This document shows, piece by piece, positions 8,997 through 17,607 of a stretch of DNA of 64,000 bases. Within the stretch, counting starts at the first letter, position 1; each line of letters opens with the position of its first letter. The notes beneath the pieces are model-generated. The model ran no database searches. It saw only the letters and a program-made list of their open reading frames with translations, and had not been told where the DNA came from. Where the stretch lies: contig CAJUSI010000042.1 in assembly GCA_910589035.1 (NCBI GenBank), forward strand, positions 21,014 to 85,013, written 5' to 3'. The position numbers and the translations under genes are program-made. The stretch comes from an uncultured Acetatifactor sp. Its GTDB lineage: Bacteria; Bacillota; Clostridia; Lachnospirales; Lachnospiraceae.

Positions 8997-9187
8997 AGCC
9001 TGCCCTTATTGTCCTCATCCGATGTCCCACGCCCGTACTGCCGCCATTGTTCTCTCCGCCGCCTTAGCTTAGCCTGCCTCTATTGTCCCCATCCGATGTC
9101 TCACACCCGTACTGCCGCCATTGTTCTCTCCGCCGCCTTAGCTTAGCCTGCCTCTATCGTCCTCATCCGATATCTCACGCCTGTCCC
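8997..9187. repeat. 74-bp tandem repeat, about 2.6 copies, between fruK and ptsI
   Basis: Units start at 8997, 9071 and 9145 (AGCCTGCC in each), an exact 74-base period; the last copy is partial. The copies differ by only a few bases. The period is not a multiple of three and the strand facing both genes has no protein I recognise, so it looks non-coding. The spacer 8950-9284 contains nothing else recognisable. Confidence 0.9.
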
Positions 9188-9284
9188 GTTGTCATTCTCC
9201 TTTTCTGCCATACTATACCTTGGCCGCTATCCATCCCCTGCTGAGCACCCGGTTGTATGCCTACTGCCTGTACCGTCAGATATT

Positions 9285-10193
9285 TCAGCCCGGCAGGCGT
9301 CCATATATCTCCATAACTTCTTCCTTCGTAGCCAGCAGCTCTGAAAACGCGCTTGCACTTCCCGCCGCTATTCCCATGCGGAAGGCGTGTTCATAGTTCC
9401 TGCGCTCCATCCATCCTGCCAGGAAGCCCGCCACCATGGAATCCCCTGCGCCCACACCGTTGACCAGTTTTCCTTTCGGCGCCGGGGCCTCATAAATCCT
9501 TCCGTCTTCCGCTGCCAGCACAGCGCCTTCCCCGGCCATGGACACCAGTACATTTACCGCGCCCATTTCCCGGAGCCTTTCCGCATAGGGGATTGTCTCC
9601 TTCCTTGTGTTCAGTTCAGCGCCGAAGATTTCTCCCAGCTCGTGGTTATTTGGCTTCACCAGGAAGGGATGGTATCCCAGCACGTTCAGCAGCAGCTCCT
9701 TCGTGGCGTCAACCGCAATCACCACGCCCCTTCCCGCCAGCCCTGCCATGATTGTCCTGTAGATATCGTCCGGCATGGAGCCCGGAATGCTTCCGGCCAG
9801 GACAAGCACATCCCCTTCTCCCAGCACGGACAGCTTATCCATCAGCCTTTCCACCGCCTCCCCGCTGATCCGGGGGCCGCAGCCGTTGATCTCCGTGCCG
9901 TCAATGGATTGCAGCTTCAGGTTGATTCTGGAGATCCCCTCTTCCAGGGGGATAAAATCCGTCTTCACCCCCATCTCCTCCATCCGGCGCCCAATCTCCG
10001 CCCCTGTAAATCCTGCCACAAATCCCAATGCCGTGCTGTCTATCCCCAGGTTTCCCAGAACCATGGAGACATTCAGCCCTTTCCCTCCCGGCAGAATCCG
10101 TTCGGAGCTGGTGCGGTTGGTCAGTCCCAGTCTGAAATCCTCCACCGATACGATATAGTCCAGTGACGGGTTAAATGTGACTGTGTATATCAT
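9285..10193 (-). CDS. fruK: 1-phosphofructokinase (PfkB family)
   Basis: I choose the ATG at 10193, preceded by AAAGGAGAC, giving 302 residues; a longer frame from 10319 has no site. The protein begins MIYTVTFNPSLDYIV, typical of FruK/LacC sugar-phosphate kinases. It has the PfkB motifs GGKGLNVSMVLGNLG near the N-terminus and GAGDSMVAGFLAG near the C-terminus with the catalytic aspartate. It would make fructose 1,6-bisphosphate from fructose 1-phosphate. The nearby ptsI supports a PTS-sugar role, but no fructose-specific EII is in view, so a tagatose-6-phosphate kinase activity cannot be excluded. Confidence 0.88.
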   Translation of the reverse strand: MIYTVTFNPSLDYIVSVEDFRLGLTNRTSSERILPGGKGLNVSMVLGNLGIDSTALGFVAGFTGAEIGRRMEEMGVKTDFIPLEEGISRINLKLQSIDGTEINGCGPRISGEAVERLMDKLSVLGEGDVLVLAGSIPGSMPDDIYRTIMAGLAGRGVVIAVDATKELLLNVLGYHPFLVKPNNHELGEIFGAELNTRKETIPYAERLREMGAVNVLVSMAGEGAVLAAEDGRIYEAPAPKGKLVNGVGAGDSMVAGFLAGWMERRNYEHAFRMGIAAGSASAFSELLATKEEVMEIYGRLPG

Positions 10194-10233
10194 TTCCGTC
10201 TCCTTTCTGCATGCGGTCCTGCAAGGTAAAACA

Positions 10234-10265
10234 CCAGACACTTTGCTGCACAGCAAAATGTCTGG
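10234..10265 (-). terminator. Hairpin between the CmpB-like gene and fruK, possible terminator
   Basis: Arms of 15 bases (one mismatch) around a 2-base loop: CCAGACACTTTGCTG on the left and CAGCAAAATGTCTGG on the right. In the direction of the upstream gene it is followed by TGTTTTACC, a weak U-tract. It lies in the fruK leader. Confidence 0.55.
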
Positions 10266-10330
10266 CGTCACGATACTGTTCTTTCTGCATCCTCTTTGCA
10301 ATCTTTTGGCAGTCGTCATGGCCAGGCTTG

Positions 10331-10900
10331 CTACCTGTGCGCCTTAAACAGCAGCCTCGGCTCGCCCCCTTCGTGGTTTTTCCGGTATGCCAGCGCTCTT
10401 CTGGCTGACAGGAACATATCAACTGCAAAGGCAATGCCGAATATAGCGGAAATTCCCATTCGAATCCCCATAGGAATCCGGACAATGACTTCTTCCACCA
10501 CAGGCTGCACGAAATGGAATACCAGGATAGCGCCGAATCCAAACAGAACGGCGTTTCTCAGGCATACCCTTCCCTTAATATTAAACCGCATGTGCGAATA
10601 GTCCCACCATTTCGAATGGAACAGCTTTTCAAGAATTCCGCCCACAATATATTCTATCACGGAGCAGAAAACTACGCCGAAGAAGAATAATATCAGAAAG
10701 GAATTTCTCACGCTGCTCAGGGCCATGGTGCCGGCGGCCATTCCCGCGCCGTAAATGGGGCAGAGCGGCATATGCAGGAATCCCCTGTTCTGGAATTCTC
10801 CCGCCTCGATCCGCATATCGATCACTTCGATGATCCAGCCCACTACTCCCCAGAAAAAAAATATCAATGTCAATTCGTATAGACCATATTCAAACGGCAT
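10331..10900 (-). CDS. CmpB-like ABC-transporter-type membrane protein (PF06541-like)
   Basis: A 189-residue polytopic membrane protein with about five hydrophobic segments. It contains the hallmark block SKWWDYSHMRFNIKGRVCLR and an N-terminal GWIIEV segment with FQNRGFLHMPLCPIYGAG, which I associate with the putative ABC-transporter type IV (CmpB) family. Biochemical function is unknown. A GGGAGAAAAAGG site precedes the ATG. It is upstream of fruK on the same strand, separated by a hairpin, so cotranscription is possible but not certain. Confidence 0.75.
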   Translation of the reverse strand: MPFEYGLYELTLIFFFWGVVGWIIEVIDMRIEAGEFQNRGFLHMPLCPIYGAGMAAGTMALSSVRNSFLILFFFGVVFCSVIEYIVGGILEKLFHSKWWDYSHMRFNIKGRVCLRNAVLFGFGAILVFHFVQPVVEEVIVRIPMGIRMGISAIFGIAFAVDMFLSARRALAYRKNHEGGEPRLLFKAHR

Positions 10901-10955
10901 CCTTTTTCTCCCTTCGCATTTCCTTCTCCGGCCTCCGACCGGTTTCGCTTTTGAA

Positions 10956-11056
10956 CATTATGCCATGATCTCGTGCGCTCCAGCGCACATGGAATCAGAA
11001 GTTGGCACAATACCCTTATGTGTCAGCATTATACCATGATCTCTCGCGTTTTTGAA
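10956..11056 (-). promoter_or_regulatory. Probable promoter of the CmpB-like gene with a duplicated -10 region
   Basis: TTCAAA (11056-11051) and TATAAT (11033-11028) are 17 bases apart on the reverse strand. The 22-base stretch around the -10 recurs 71 bases downstream (10956 and 11027) with few changes, where the -10 has decayed to CATAAT. A perfect hairpin GTGCGCT-CC-AGCGCAC (10973-10988) lies between. Confidence 0.45.
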
Positions 11057-11138
11057 CTCTTTTCTTCCTTTTTTATCTGTTTATCCGAATTTGTCCGGAT
11101 TTGCCTAAAATATACCCCTGATTCTTTGAAATCCCCTT

Positions 11139-11348
11139 TCAGGAACTTCGTCCGCAGTAAGTCTGAATCGCCCTGTCTTCGAAGGCTGCGGTTCCCGGTC
11201 CTCCTGCCTGGTCAATGCTTTTCGTAAAATCTCCTCCGGCATACATTTTCCCAGGCATGCGAAGGATTTCATCCGTGCAATGGTAGAAATGCTTCGGGAT
11301 AAACTCCTGCGTATTTCCCCAGCTGCTCACTTCATGTACTGCCATCAT
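11139..11348 (-). pseudogene. C-terminal TipAS-domain remnant of a MerR-type regulator
   Basis: A 69-residue frame that reads FIPKHFYHCTDEILRMPGKM followed by a stretch (DFTKSIDQ, GPGTAAF, AIQTYC) matching the last third of TipAS drug-recognition domains. In those the consensus is roughly YNCT-EIL-GLGQMY-ADERF-KNIDKYG-GTA-F-AI-YC. The MerR DNA-binding half and most of TipAS are absent. Oddly, the frame has a good site (AGGAGGAAAGGAGC) before its ATG, so it may still be translated. The two glycines inserted around AGGD/AGG suggest drift. The call rests on motif memory. Confidence 0.55.
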
Positions 11349-11415
11349 GCTCCTTTCCTCCTGTGCTTATTCCATCATAAACTATGACGCTGCGTAGGAG
11401 ACAATCCTTTTTTTG

Positions 11416-11481
11416 CAATTCGTCCCCCATAGAATACAATTCGTCCCCAGAATCCCCCTCTTCTGCAAAATATGCTATAAT
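11416..11481 (+). promoter_or_regulatory. ABC exporter promoter with paired direct repeats (activator-site-like)
   Basis: CAATTCGTCCCC occurs at 11416-11427 and again at 11437-11448, a 21-base offset equal to two helical turns. Downstream is a perfect TATAAT (11476-11481), but the -35 position (TCCCCC) is poor. Paired same-face repeats just upstream of a weak -35 are the usual layout for response-regulator activators such as LytTR proteins; no such regulator is in the window. Confidence 0.5.
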
Positions 11482-11641
11482 CTGTTCATAGCTGGGCAAA
11501 GAGGAAATTCAGCCTTTCACGGCAAAATGTCTCCTTGACCAGCCGAGGGTCCTCACCGCATCATGACCATTAGCTGCACCCCCGGCCGCCAAAGGATGCA
11601 ATATGTGAATCCATCCAAAGTAATAAGGAGTAAAAACACCG

Positions 11642-13663
11642 ATGGGAAAAAAAGAAGCACTCAAAAAAGAAACCGGAAAAAACAGAGAAAACGAAACTGA
11701 CCGTCCCGGAAGGGAGTCCCCCGTCAAGGAAGACAAAAGGGCAGAAAAAGCCAGAGCACAGGAGGGGAATACCCGGGACAGCAAAACCCGAAAGCGGCGC
11801 ATCCCAAAAGCCGAACTAAAAGAAAGCCGAAAGGAAAAGGAACCCTGGGAAAAGCCCAGGTACAACATGTGGCAGATGTCGGCCTACATGATCTCCCTGG
11901 CCTGGCGGGAGAAGGAGAAAAAGATCATCCTGCTGGGCCTCCTGCTGACTCTGCTGTCCGTGGCAGGCAACCTGACCAATCTCTTCCTCTCCCCAACGAT
12001 CCTGGGGCTGGTGGAGCGCAGGGCGGAGCTTCCCGTGCTGCTGGCTGCCATCCTGGGCTTTCTGGCGCTGTCCATCCTGTTTAACGCCGCCCGCGCCTAT
12101 ACCGACGCGAACTGGCGCTACGGCAAAATCACCCTGCGGGTATGTCTGGTTGCCATGCTGAACAACAAGTTGGCCACCACCTCCTACCCCAACCTGCAGG
12201 ACGATACCTTCCAGAAGAGAATGACGAAGACCAATGACGCCATCAACTGCAATGCGGCGGCGGGCGAAGCCGTATGGGGAACCCTGTCCGGCCTTCTGGA
12301 GAACCTCCTGGGCTTCGCAGTCTACCTAACGCTGCTGTCCGCCGCAAGCCCTTATCTTTTTGCCGCCATCACCCTGATTACCCTGATCGGGTATTTCATC
12401 AACAAGCCCCTGAACCGGTACGGTTACCGCCACAGGGAAGAGCTGGGAAGGATAGAAGGGAAATACTGGAATCTCCGGGGATATGCGGAGTCTCCGAACC
12501 TGGCCAAGGACATCCGCCTCTTCGGCATGCGCCCCTGGCTGCAAGAGATCTACGCCAAAACCATAGATGCTCTCAGGGCGTTCCGCCGCCGTGAGTCCAA
12601 TGTGGTGATCTGGGGCCGGATCGCCGACCTTATGCTGGCCTTCCTGCGCAACGGCCTGGTCTACGCCTGGCTGACCCTTCAGGTGCTGGAGGGGGATATC
12701 AGCGTTCCCTCCTTCCTGCTGTATTTCTCCGCCGCCGGAGGCTTCTCCGCCTGGGTCACCGGAATCCTGGACAACCTCCTGACCCTGCATAGCCAGAGCC
12801 TGGATCTGTCCAATCTCAGAGAATGCCTGGAATATCCCGAGCCCTTCCTCTTTCAGGAGGGGCGTCCGCTTACGCCCAACCCGGGCCGCGCCTACGAGCT
12901 GCGCCTGGAGGATGTCTCCTTCCGGTATCCCGGCTCCGAGAAGAATATTCTCTCCCATATTAACTTAACTCTGCACCCCGGGGAGAAGCTGGCGGTGGTG
13001 GGCTTAAACGGCGCCGGAAAGACCACCCTGGTGAAGCTCCTCTGCGGCTTCTACGATCCCGATGAGGGCCGGGTCCTTTTAGACGGGCGGGATATCCGGG
13101 AGTACAATCGGGCCGATTACTACCGGATGTTCTCCGCGGTGTTCCAGGACTTCACCCTGCTGCCCGCCACCGTCGCCGCAAATGTGGCCCAGTCCGAGGA
13201 TGCCATTGATATGGAGAAGGTGACGGACTGCATCGCAAAGGCAGGACTGCAGGAGAAGACCGAATCCCTGCCCCAGGGGTACGAGACTCTGCTGAACCGA
13301 GAGGTCTACGAGGATGCCGTCATGCTCTCCGGCGGGGAGACCCAGCGGCTCATGCTGGCCAGGGCTCTCTACAAGGACGCCCCCTTCGTGATCCTGGACG
13401 AGCCCACCGCGGCCCTGGATCCAATAGCGGAGGCGGATATGTACGCCAAATACCACGATATGACGGCGGGGCGCTCCTCCGTCTATATCTCCCACCGTCT
13501 GGCCTCCACCCGCTTCTGCGACCGGATCCTCCTCATCGAGGACGGAAGGCTGGCGGAGGTGGGCACCCATGAATCGCTGCTGGCTCTGGGCGGCAGATAC
13601 GCGGAGCTTTTCCATGTACAGAGCCAATATTACCGGGAAGGAGATACAAGTCATGAAGGATAA
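11642..13663 (+). CDS. ABC exporter subunit (fused membrane and ATPase domains), first of a pair
   Basis: A 673-residue half-transporter. The first 75 residues or so are an unusually long, strongly charged Lys/Glu/Arg extension, followed by a six-helix exporter membrane domain and a nucleotide-binding domain. ATPase motifs: Walker A GLNGAGKTT near residue 457, signature LSGGETQR, Walker B FVILDEPTAALD and switch YISHRL. GGAG lies a few bases before the ATG. It overlaps the next gene by 11 bases. The two probably form a heterodimeric exporter (peptide, lipid or drug). The substrate is unknown; the signature is slightly off consensus (GGE for GGQ) as in many heterodimers. Confidence 0.9.
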   Translation: MGKKEALKKETGKNRENETDRPGRESPVKEDKRAEKARAQEGNTRDSKTRKRRIPKAELKESRKEKEPWEKPRYNMWQMSAYMISLAWREKEKKIILLGLLLTLLSVAGNLTNLFLSPTILGLVERRAELPVLLAAILGFLALSILFNAARAYTDANWRYGKITLRVCLVAMLNNKLATTSYPNLQDDTFQKRMTKTNDAINCNAAAGEAVWGTLSGLLENLLGFAVYLTLLSAASPYLFAAITLITLIGYFINKPLNRYGYRHREELGRIEGKYWNLRGYAESPNLAKDIRLFGMRPWLQEIYAKTIDALRAFRRRESNVVIWGRIADLMLAFLRNGLVYAWLTLQVLEGDISVPSFLLYFSAAGGFSAWVTGILDNLLTLHSQSLDLSNLRECLEYPEPFLFQEGRPLTPNPGRAYELRLEDVSFRYPGSEKNILSHINLTLHPGEKLAVVGLNGAGKTTLVKLLCGFYDPDEGRVLLDGRDIREYNRADYYRMFSAVFQDFTLLPATVAANVAQSEDAIDMEKVTDCIAKAGLQEKTESLPQGYETLLNREVYEDAVMLSGGETQRLMLARALYKDAPFVILDEPTAALDPIAEADMYAKYHDMTAGRSSVYISHRLASTRFCDRILLIEDGRLAEVGTHESLLALGGRYAELFHVQSQYYREGDTSHEG

Positions 13664-15569
13664 AGAGAAAAAACTGCTTTCGTTCAGGGAATCCTTACAG
13701 GTCAATCTGCGGGCCCTGAAGCTTTTCTGGAAAATGTCCCCCAAGGGCATGCTCTGTAAAATCGCCGGCACGTTCTGGGGAGCGCTGACGCCTTACGTGG
13801 GGATCCGGCTTTCCGCCCTGATCATAGAGGAGCTGTCCGGTGCGCGCAGCCCGGAGCGGCTGAAATCCCTGATTCTCGCCGCGCTGGTTTCCGCCGCCCT
13901 CTTCTCTCTGGCCTCCGTGCTCCTGGACAGGGCAATGCAGGTAGAGCTGGACTCCGTGAACTGGTTTCGGACGGATCACCTTCTCTGGGGGAAGATGCTG
14001 GAGCTGGACTATCACATCACGGAGGATCCCGAGACCCGCAAGATGCTCTCCACCATCCGTCAGAACATGAACGGCGGAGGATGGGGAATCCACCGGGTGC
14101 CGGAGAATTTTGACACCCTTCTGCGGGCTGTGCTCAGCCTTCTGGGAGGGCTTGCGCTGACGGTATCCCTGTTTACCAGCAGAGTGCCGGAGGAAGCCGG
14201 CGGCCTGACCTTCCTCAACAGTCCGCTGTTCATGGCTTTGTTCCTGGCGGGCATGCTGGCCGCCTCCCTGCTCTCCTCCTTCTTCTCCACCAGAGCGAAC
14301 AGTTATTATGCACTGCATTCCGATTCCCATAATCTGGTCAACCGTCTTTTCTCCTTTTTCGGCTTTCTGGGACAGAGAAGGGACCTTGCCGCCGACATGC
14401 GTATCTACCGGCAGGAACAAATCTGTATGAAATATAACAAGGACAAGACGGGCATCTTCTCCTCCCAGGGGTATTTCGCCAGGCTGGCCAGAGGACCCAT
14501 GGGGCTGTACCTGGCCGCTTCCTCCGCCGTGTCCATCCTCTTCCTCACGGGCATGGTCTACCTCTTCGTCTGCCTGAAGGCATGGGCGGGCGCCTTCGGT
14601 ATCGGCATGGTAACCCAGTACATCGGCGCCATCTCCAGATTCTCCGGCAGCATCGGCTCATTGTTCGACACCGCAGGCTCCATGCGCAACAACGCCTCCT
14701 TCCTGAAGCTGACCTTCGACTACCTGGATATCCCCAACGCCATGTACCAGGGCAGCCTCACCGTGGAGAAGAGAAACGACCGGAAATACGATGTGGAATT
14801 CCGGGATGTGTCCTTCCGGTATCCCGGAAGCGGCGATTATGTCCTGCGCCATGTGAACATGAAGTTCCGGGTGGGGGAGAGACTGGCCGTGGTGGGCATG
14901 AACGGCAGCGGCAAGACCACCTTCATCAAGCTGCTCTGCCGCCTTTACGACCCCATCGAGGGCGCCATCCTGCTGAACGGCATCGATATCCGCAAGTACA
15001 ATTATGAAGACTATCTATCCCTCTTCTCCGTGGTGTTCCAGGATTTCGCCCTGACGGATTACACGCTGGGCCAGAACGTGGCGGCAGGGGAGACTTACGA
15101 TGGGCCAAATGCCCGGGAATGCCTGAAAAAGGCCGGCTTCGGGGAGCGGCTTGAGGAACTGCCCCTGGGACTGGAAACCTATCTGGGAAAGACCTTTGAC
15201 CAGAAAGGAGTGGACATGTCCGGCGGTGAGCGGCAGAAGATCGCCCTGGCCAGAACCCTGTACAAGAACGCCCCCTTCATTGTGCTGGATGAGCCCACCG
15301 CTGCCCTGGACCCTATTGCGGAGGCCGAGATTTACAGCAAATTTAACGACATCGTGGAGGACCGGACAGCCATCTATATCAGCCACCGCCTCTCCTCCTG
15401 CCGCTTCTGCGACAATATCCTGGTGTTCCACAAGGGCAGCGTGGTCCAACAGGGCAGCCATGAGCGGCTTGTGGCGGATGAGAAGGGGAAGTATTATGAG
15501 CTGTGGCACGCCCAGGCCCAGTACTATGATGAGAAGACCGTGGGAGCCGGAGCGGAGGCTGCGCTGTAA
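13653..15569 (+). CDS. ABC exporter subunit (fused membrane and ATPase domains), second of a pair
   Basis: The ATG at 13653 follows a GGAAGGAG site and gives 638 residues; a longer in-frame start inside the preceding gene is unlikely. Domain order is membrane domain then ATPase. Motifs: Walker A GMNGSGKTT near residue 413, signature MSGGERQK, Walker B FIVLDEPTAALD and switch YISHRLSS. The first signature position is Met rather than Leu. The 11-base overlap with the upstream subunit implies translational coupling and a heterodimer. No dedicated substrate gene is adjacent. Confidence 0.9.
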   Translation: MKDKEKKLLSFRESLQVNLRALKLFWKMSPKGMLCKIAGTFWGALTPYVGIRLSALIIEELSGARSPERLKSLILAALVSAALFSLASVLLDRAMQVELDSVNWFRTDHLLWGKMLELDYHITEDPETRKMLSTIRQNMNGGGWGIHRVPENFDTLLRAVLSLLGGLALTVSLFTSRVPEEAGGLTFLNSPLFMALFLAGMLAASLLSSFFSTRANSYYALHSDSHNLVNRLFSFFGFLGQRRDLAADMRIYRQEQICMKYNKDKTGIFSSQGYFARLARGPMGLYLAASSAVSILFLTGMVYLFVCLKAWAGAFGIGMVTQYIGAISRFSGSIGSLFDTAGSMRNNASFLKLTFDYLDIPNAMYQGSLTVEKRNDRKYDVEFRDVSFRYPGSGDYVLRHVNMKFRVGERLAVVGMNGSGKTTFIKLLCRLYDPIEGAILLNGIDIRKYNYEDYLSLFSVVFQDFALTDYTLGQNVAAGETYDGPNARECLKKAGFGERLEELPLGLETYLGKTFDQKGVDMSGGERQKIALARTLYKNAPFIVLDEPTAALDPIAEAEIYSKFNDIVEDRTAIYISHRLSSCRFCDNILVFHKGSVVQQGSHERLVADEKGKYYELWHAQAQYYDEKTVGAGAEAAL

Positions 15570-15708
15570 GCCTGCCGTTCTGCCCATGTTTTCGCTTTAT
15601 GAAATTCAGGATAGGATCCCGTTATTCGTAACCCGGACAAATCGAAACCCAGAATATACCATAAAACGCGGATTTCGGTGCTAAGCACTGCCTGGACAAA
15701 CATTCTAC

Positions 15709-16452
15709 TTACAGCCCCCGCCGCTCCAGCCTGTCCATGATGCCGTCCGCTCCTATCCCGGAATGAGTAGCGTACATCCGACAGATGTCCTCCACCAGGC
15801 TCTCCTGCGCGCGATAGCGCTCCGCCATCTGCGAAACGCTCTTCCCGGACTGCATTCCCTTCATGACCTTCTTTACCAGCTGGTACAGATCCTTTTCTGG
15901 CAGGCCGTCCTTTGCGCAGGCTGTCCCGTCCTCTTCCGTATTTTCCATAGATTCACAGCTCAGGGATTCGCAGTCCAGCCTCACCGCCTCCCACCGGTGC
16001 TCCTCCGGATACAGGATCAGCTCCATCATGGTGGCCGGCAGCCGGAACCTCTTTGGCCCGCAGCTTCCGGGGTTCAGATATGGCATCCCTGTATATTTAT
16101 CATGGAAATCCTTGTATTCATGGGAATGCCCGCAGATCACCATATCGATTCCGCACCGGTCCGCATCCATTTCGGACAATTTCTTCTTCCTGCTCTTCCT
16201 ATTGTGGAGCATGTAGATCCGAAAGCCGAAAAGCTCCAGTTCCAGCTCCTCCGGCAGGCTCTGCGCCCACTTTCCGTCCACATTTCCCCGGACGGCATAG
16301 ACCGGGGCCACGGCCTTCAGCCGTTCCAGAATTTCCGGCCTGTCTATGTCCCCCGCGTGCAGAACCGCCTCACAGTCCGCCGCCCGCCGGAGAACCTCCG
16401 GCCGCAGCAGGCCATGGGTGTCTGAGATGACCAGAATGCGATGTGGTTCCAT
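15709..16452 (-). CDS. YfcE/MJ0936-type metallophosphoesterase with C-terminal helical extension
   Basis: A 247-residue protein. The dinuclear metal motifs are in order: SDTHG near residue 10, HAGDID near 38, RGNVDG near 56, and CGHSHEY near 107, then LNPGSCG. These define the compact phosphodiesterase family, whose members often act on artificial or nucleotide phosphodiesters. Typical members end near 165; here about 60 extra residues form a predicted helical, Lys/Met-rich tail (from EKDLYQLVKK on). A GGAGGC site precedes the ATG. It is convergent with the ABC exporter pair. Physiological substrate unknown. Confidence 0.88.
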   Translation of the reverse strand: MEPHRILVISDTHGLLRPEVLRRAADCEAVLHAGDIDRPEILERLKAVAPVYAVRGNVDGKWAQSLPEELELELFGFRIYMLHNRKSRKKKLSEMDADRCGIDMVICGHSHEYKDFHDKYTGMPYLNPGSCGPKRFRLPATMMELILYPEEHRWEAVRLDCESLSCESMENTEEDGTACAKDGLPEKDLYQLVKKVMKGMQSGKSVSQMAERYRAQESLVEDICRMYATHSGIGADGIMDRLERRGL

Positions 16453-16530
16453 TCCCTGCCTCCTCTTCTAAAGTCTTCTGATTGACCTTTACAAGTCCCC
16501 GAAATGTATCGTGCTGTCTCGCACCTAATC

Positions 16531-16594
16531 CCAGGCAATTCTCTTTCTTTGCTTTCATCCATGATGGTATGGACAGATCATGGGGGTTACTGTG
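16531..16594. repeat. Dispersed palindromic repeat, copy A (left end degenerate)
   Basis: Shares CCAGGCAATTCTCTTT, GCTTTCAT, ATCATGGGGG and TTACTGTG in order with copy B at 32059-32140. The left terminal CACAGTAAA seen in copy B has decayed here. It overlaps the 3' end of the Mrr-like fragment. Confidence 0.7.
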
Positions 16595-16751
16595 CTTCTT
16601 CCTCCCGGGGCACTGGAATGTACACCATTTTTAAGGCTTTGCTCAAATCTCCAAAATCCCGCCAGCCTATGGCAATTTTATTGTCCTTCAGAAAAAGTCT
16701 GTCATCCTGGGTATGCATCCCCCATACCCTGATTTCTTCGCTTTGCAGCAT
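16587..16751 (-). pseudogene. N-terminal fragment of a Mrr-like/EVE-type restriction protein
   Basis: From the ATG at 16751 (after AAAGGAGAAG) only 54 codons remain. They read VWGMHTQDDRLFLKDNKIAIGW then RDFGDLSK, split here; this is close to the N-terminal PUA/EVE-like domain (consensus VWGIH...IAIGW...GDLS) that precedes Mrr-type nuclease domains. The expected catalytic domain is gone and the frame ends within a repeat element. It sits 37 bases downstream of the HNH gene on the same strand, as the last piece of a decayed restriction cluster. Confidence 0.5.
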
Positions 16752-16788
16752 CTTTGTATCTTCTCCTTTCCTCTTATCTGCAGATTTT

Positions 16789-17607
16789 TTAACATGCAAT
16801 ATTGCGGATAAATTCTTCTTCATCATTTCTTATGTAATTACGGGCGACTGCGGACAGCTCTGTGGCCGGATCTGCCATATCGCGTAATTCCTTTATGTAT
16901 TTTTTCAGCATATCTCTGTAAACCAGGGAGCGTGTCCTGGCATATTCCCGTTGGGCATTTTTTATCATTTCAATTTTGACCTTACAGGATTGCTGAATTT
17001 CTTTACGCCTGTCTACCAGCGTAATATGATCCAGATCAAAAACTCTTTTTGACAGATAGACCCGCGTGGCATCCCAGCATGTATCATCGTCACAAGCCGG
17101 TTTCACTTTCCCATCCAGTTCAAACGCAATCAACGAGACATCATATTCATCCGCTGGATCCAACAGACCGCACCATTCCTGCGCTGGATCATCTCCTGGT
17201 CCTGCAGCTTTTGTTCCCTCCTGCAAGGGGAAATAAGAACCTTTGGTTGTGTTAGGAATATCTGCAGACAGCCGATAATTCCTCCAGTCAAAGGCAAGCC
17301 ACCAATAGGCTTCTGCACTGTTTTCTGTTTTTATCTTGCAATTTCTTTTTAAGGGCTTTGGCTGCTTTTTCGGCCGAAAGTGATCCATATGGTAATTTGA
17401 CGCAATTTCCTTTGCTTCCGTATACCAACATTTCCCATGGGAAAGCTTCATATAGTATTCCTTGAGTTTTCCCCAATAGCCGGAATGCTTATCAATGAAA
17501 TCGTTTCGGTTCTCCGGAGGAAGTGCCCTTAACTGTTTCGTCAATTCCATTCCTTCTTCAATTAATTCCCTGGGCGGCGGATTTCCGAATAAATCAATGT
17601 ATATCAT
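16789..17607 (-). CDS. HNH-type nuclease-like protein, coupled to a truncated HsdR
   Basis: A 272-residue protein that I read as an HNH-like nuclease of the TIGR02646/PtuB-like kind. The segment GKCWYTEAKE, then YHMDHFRPKK, corresponds to the usual CxYC...DxEHYRPK, with the second cysteine replaced by Thr and the DH pair kept. A Trp-rich stretch (YWWLAFDWRNYRLS) follows, and the C-terminal third is helical and charged. Its ATG overlaps the stop of the HsdR remnant by 4 bases (ATGA), so it was made with HsdR. Such HNH proteins are often DNA-cutting partners in phage defence. The frame looks intact; whether it is active without its partner is unknown. Confidence 0.65.
   Translation of the reverse strand: MIYIDLFGNPPPRELIEEGMELTKQLRALPPENRNDFIDKHSGYWGKLKEYYMKLSHGKCWYTEAKEIASNYHMDHFRPKKQPKPLKRNCKIKTENSAEAYWWLAFDWRNYRLSADIPNTTKGSYFPLQEGTKAAGPGDDPAQEWCGLLDPADEYDVSLIAFELDGKVKPACDDDTCWDATRVYLSKRVFDLDHITLVDRRKEIQQSCKVKIEMIKNAQREYARTRSLVYRDMLKKYIKELRDMADPATELSAVARNYIRNDEEEFIRNIAC

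Noticed and set aside
6991..9072. A 693-codon open frame on the plus strand opposite ptsI
   Set aside because: It is a shadow: the reverse strand encodes a complete enzyme I with all motifs. Strong third-position GC bias keeps the opposite frame open; its composition is His/Pro/Arg-rich with no domain.
8997..9187. CRISPR-like array
   Set aside because: Units are directly adjacent, 74 bases long, with no unique spacers and no cas genes nearby.
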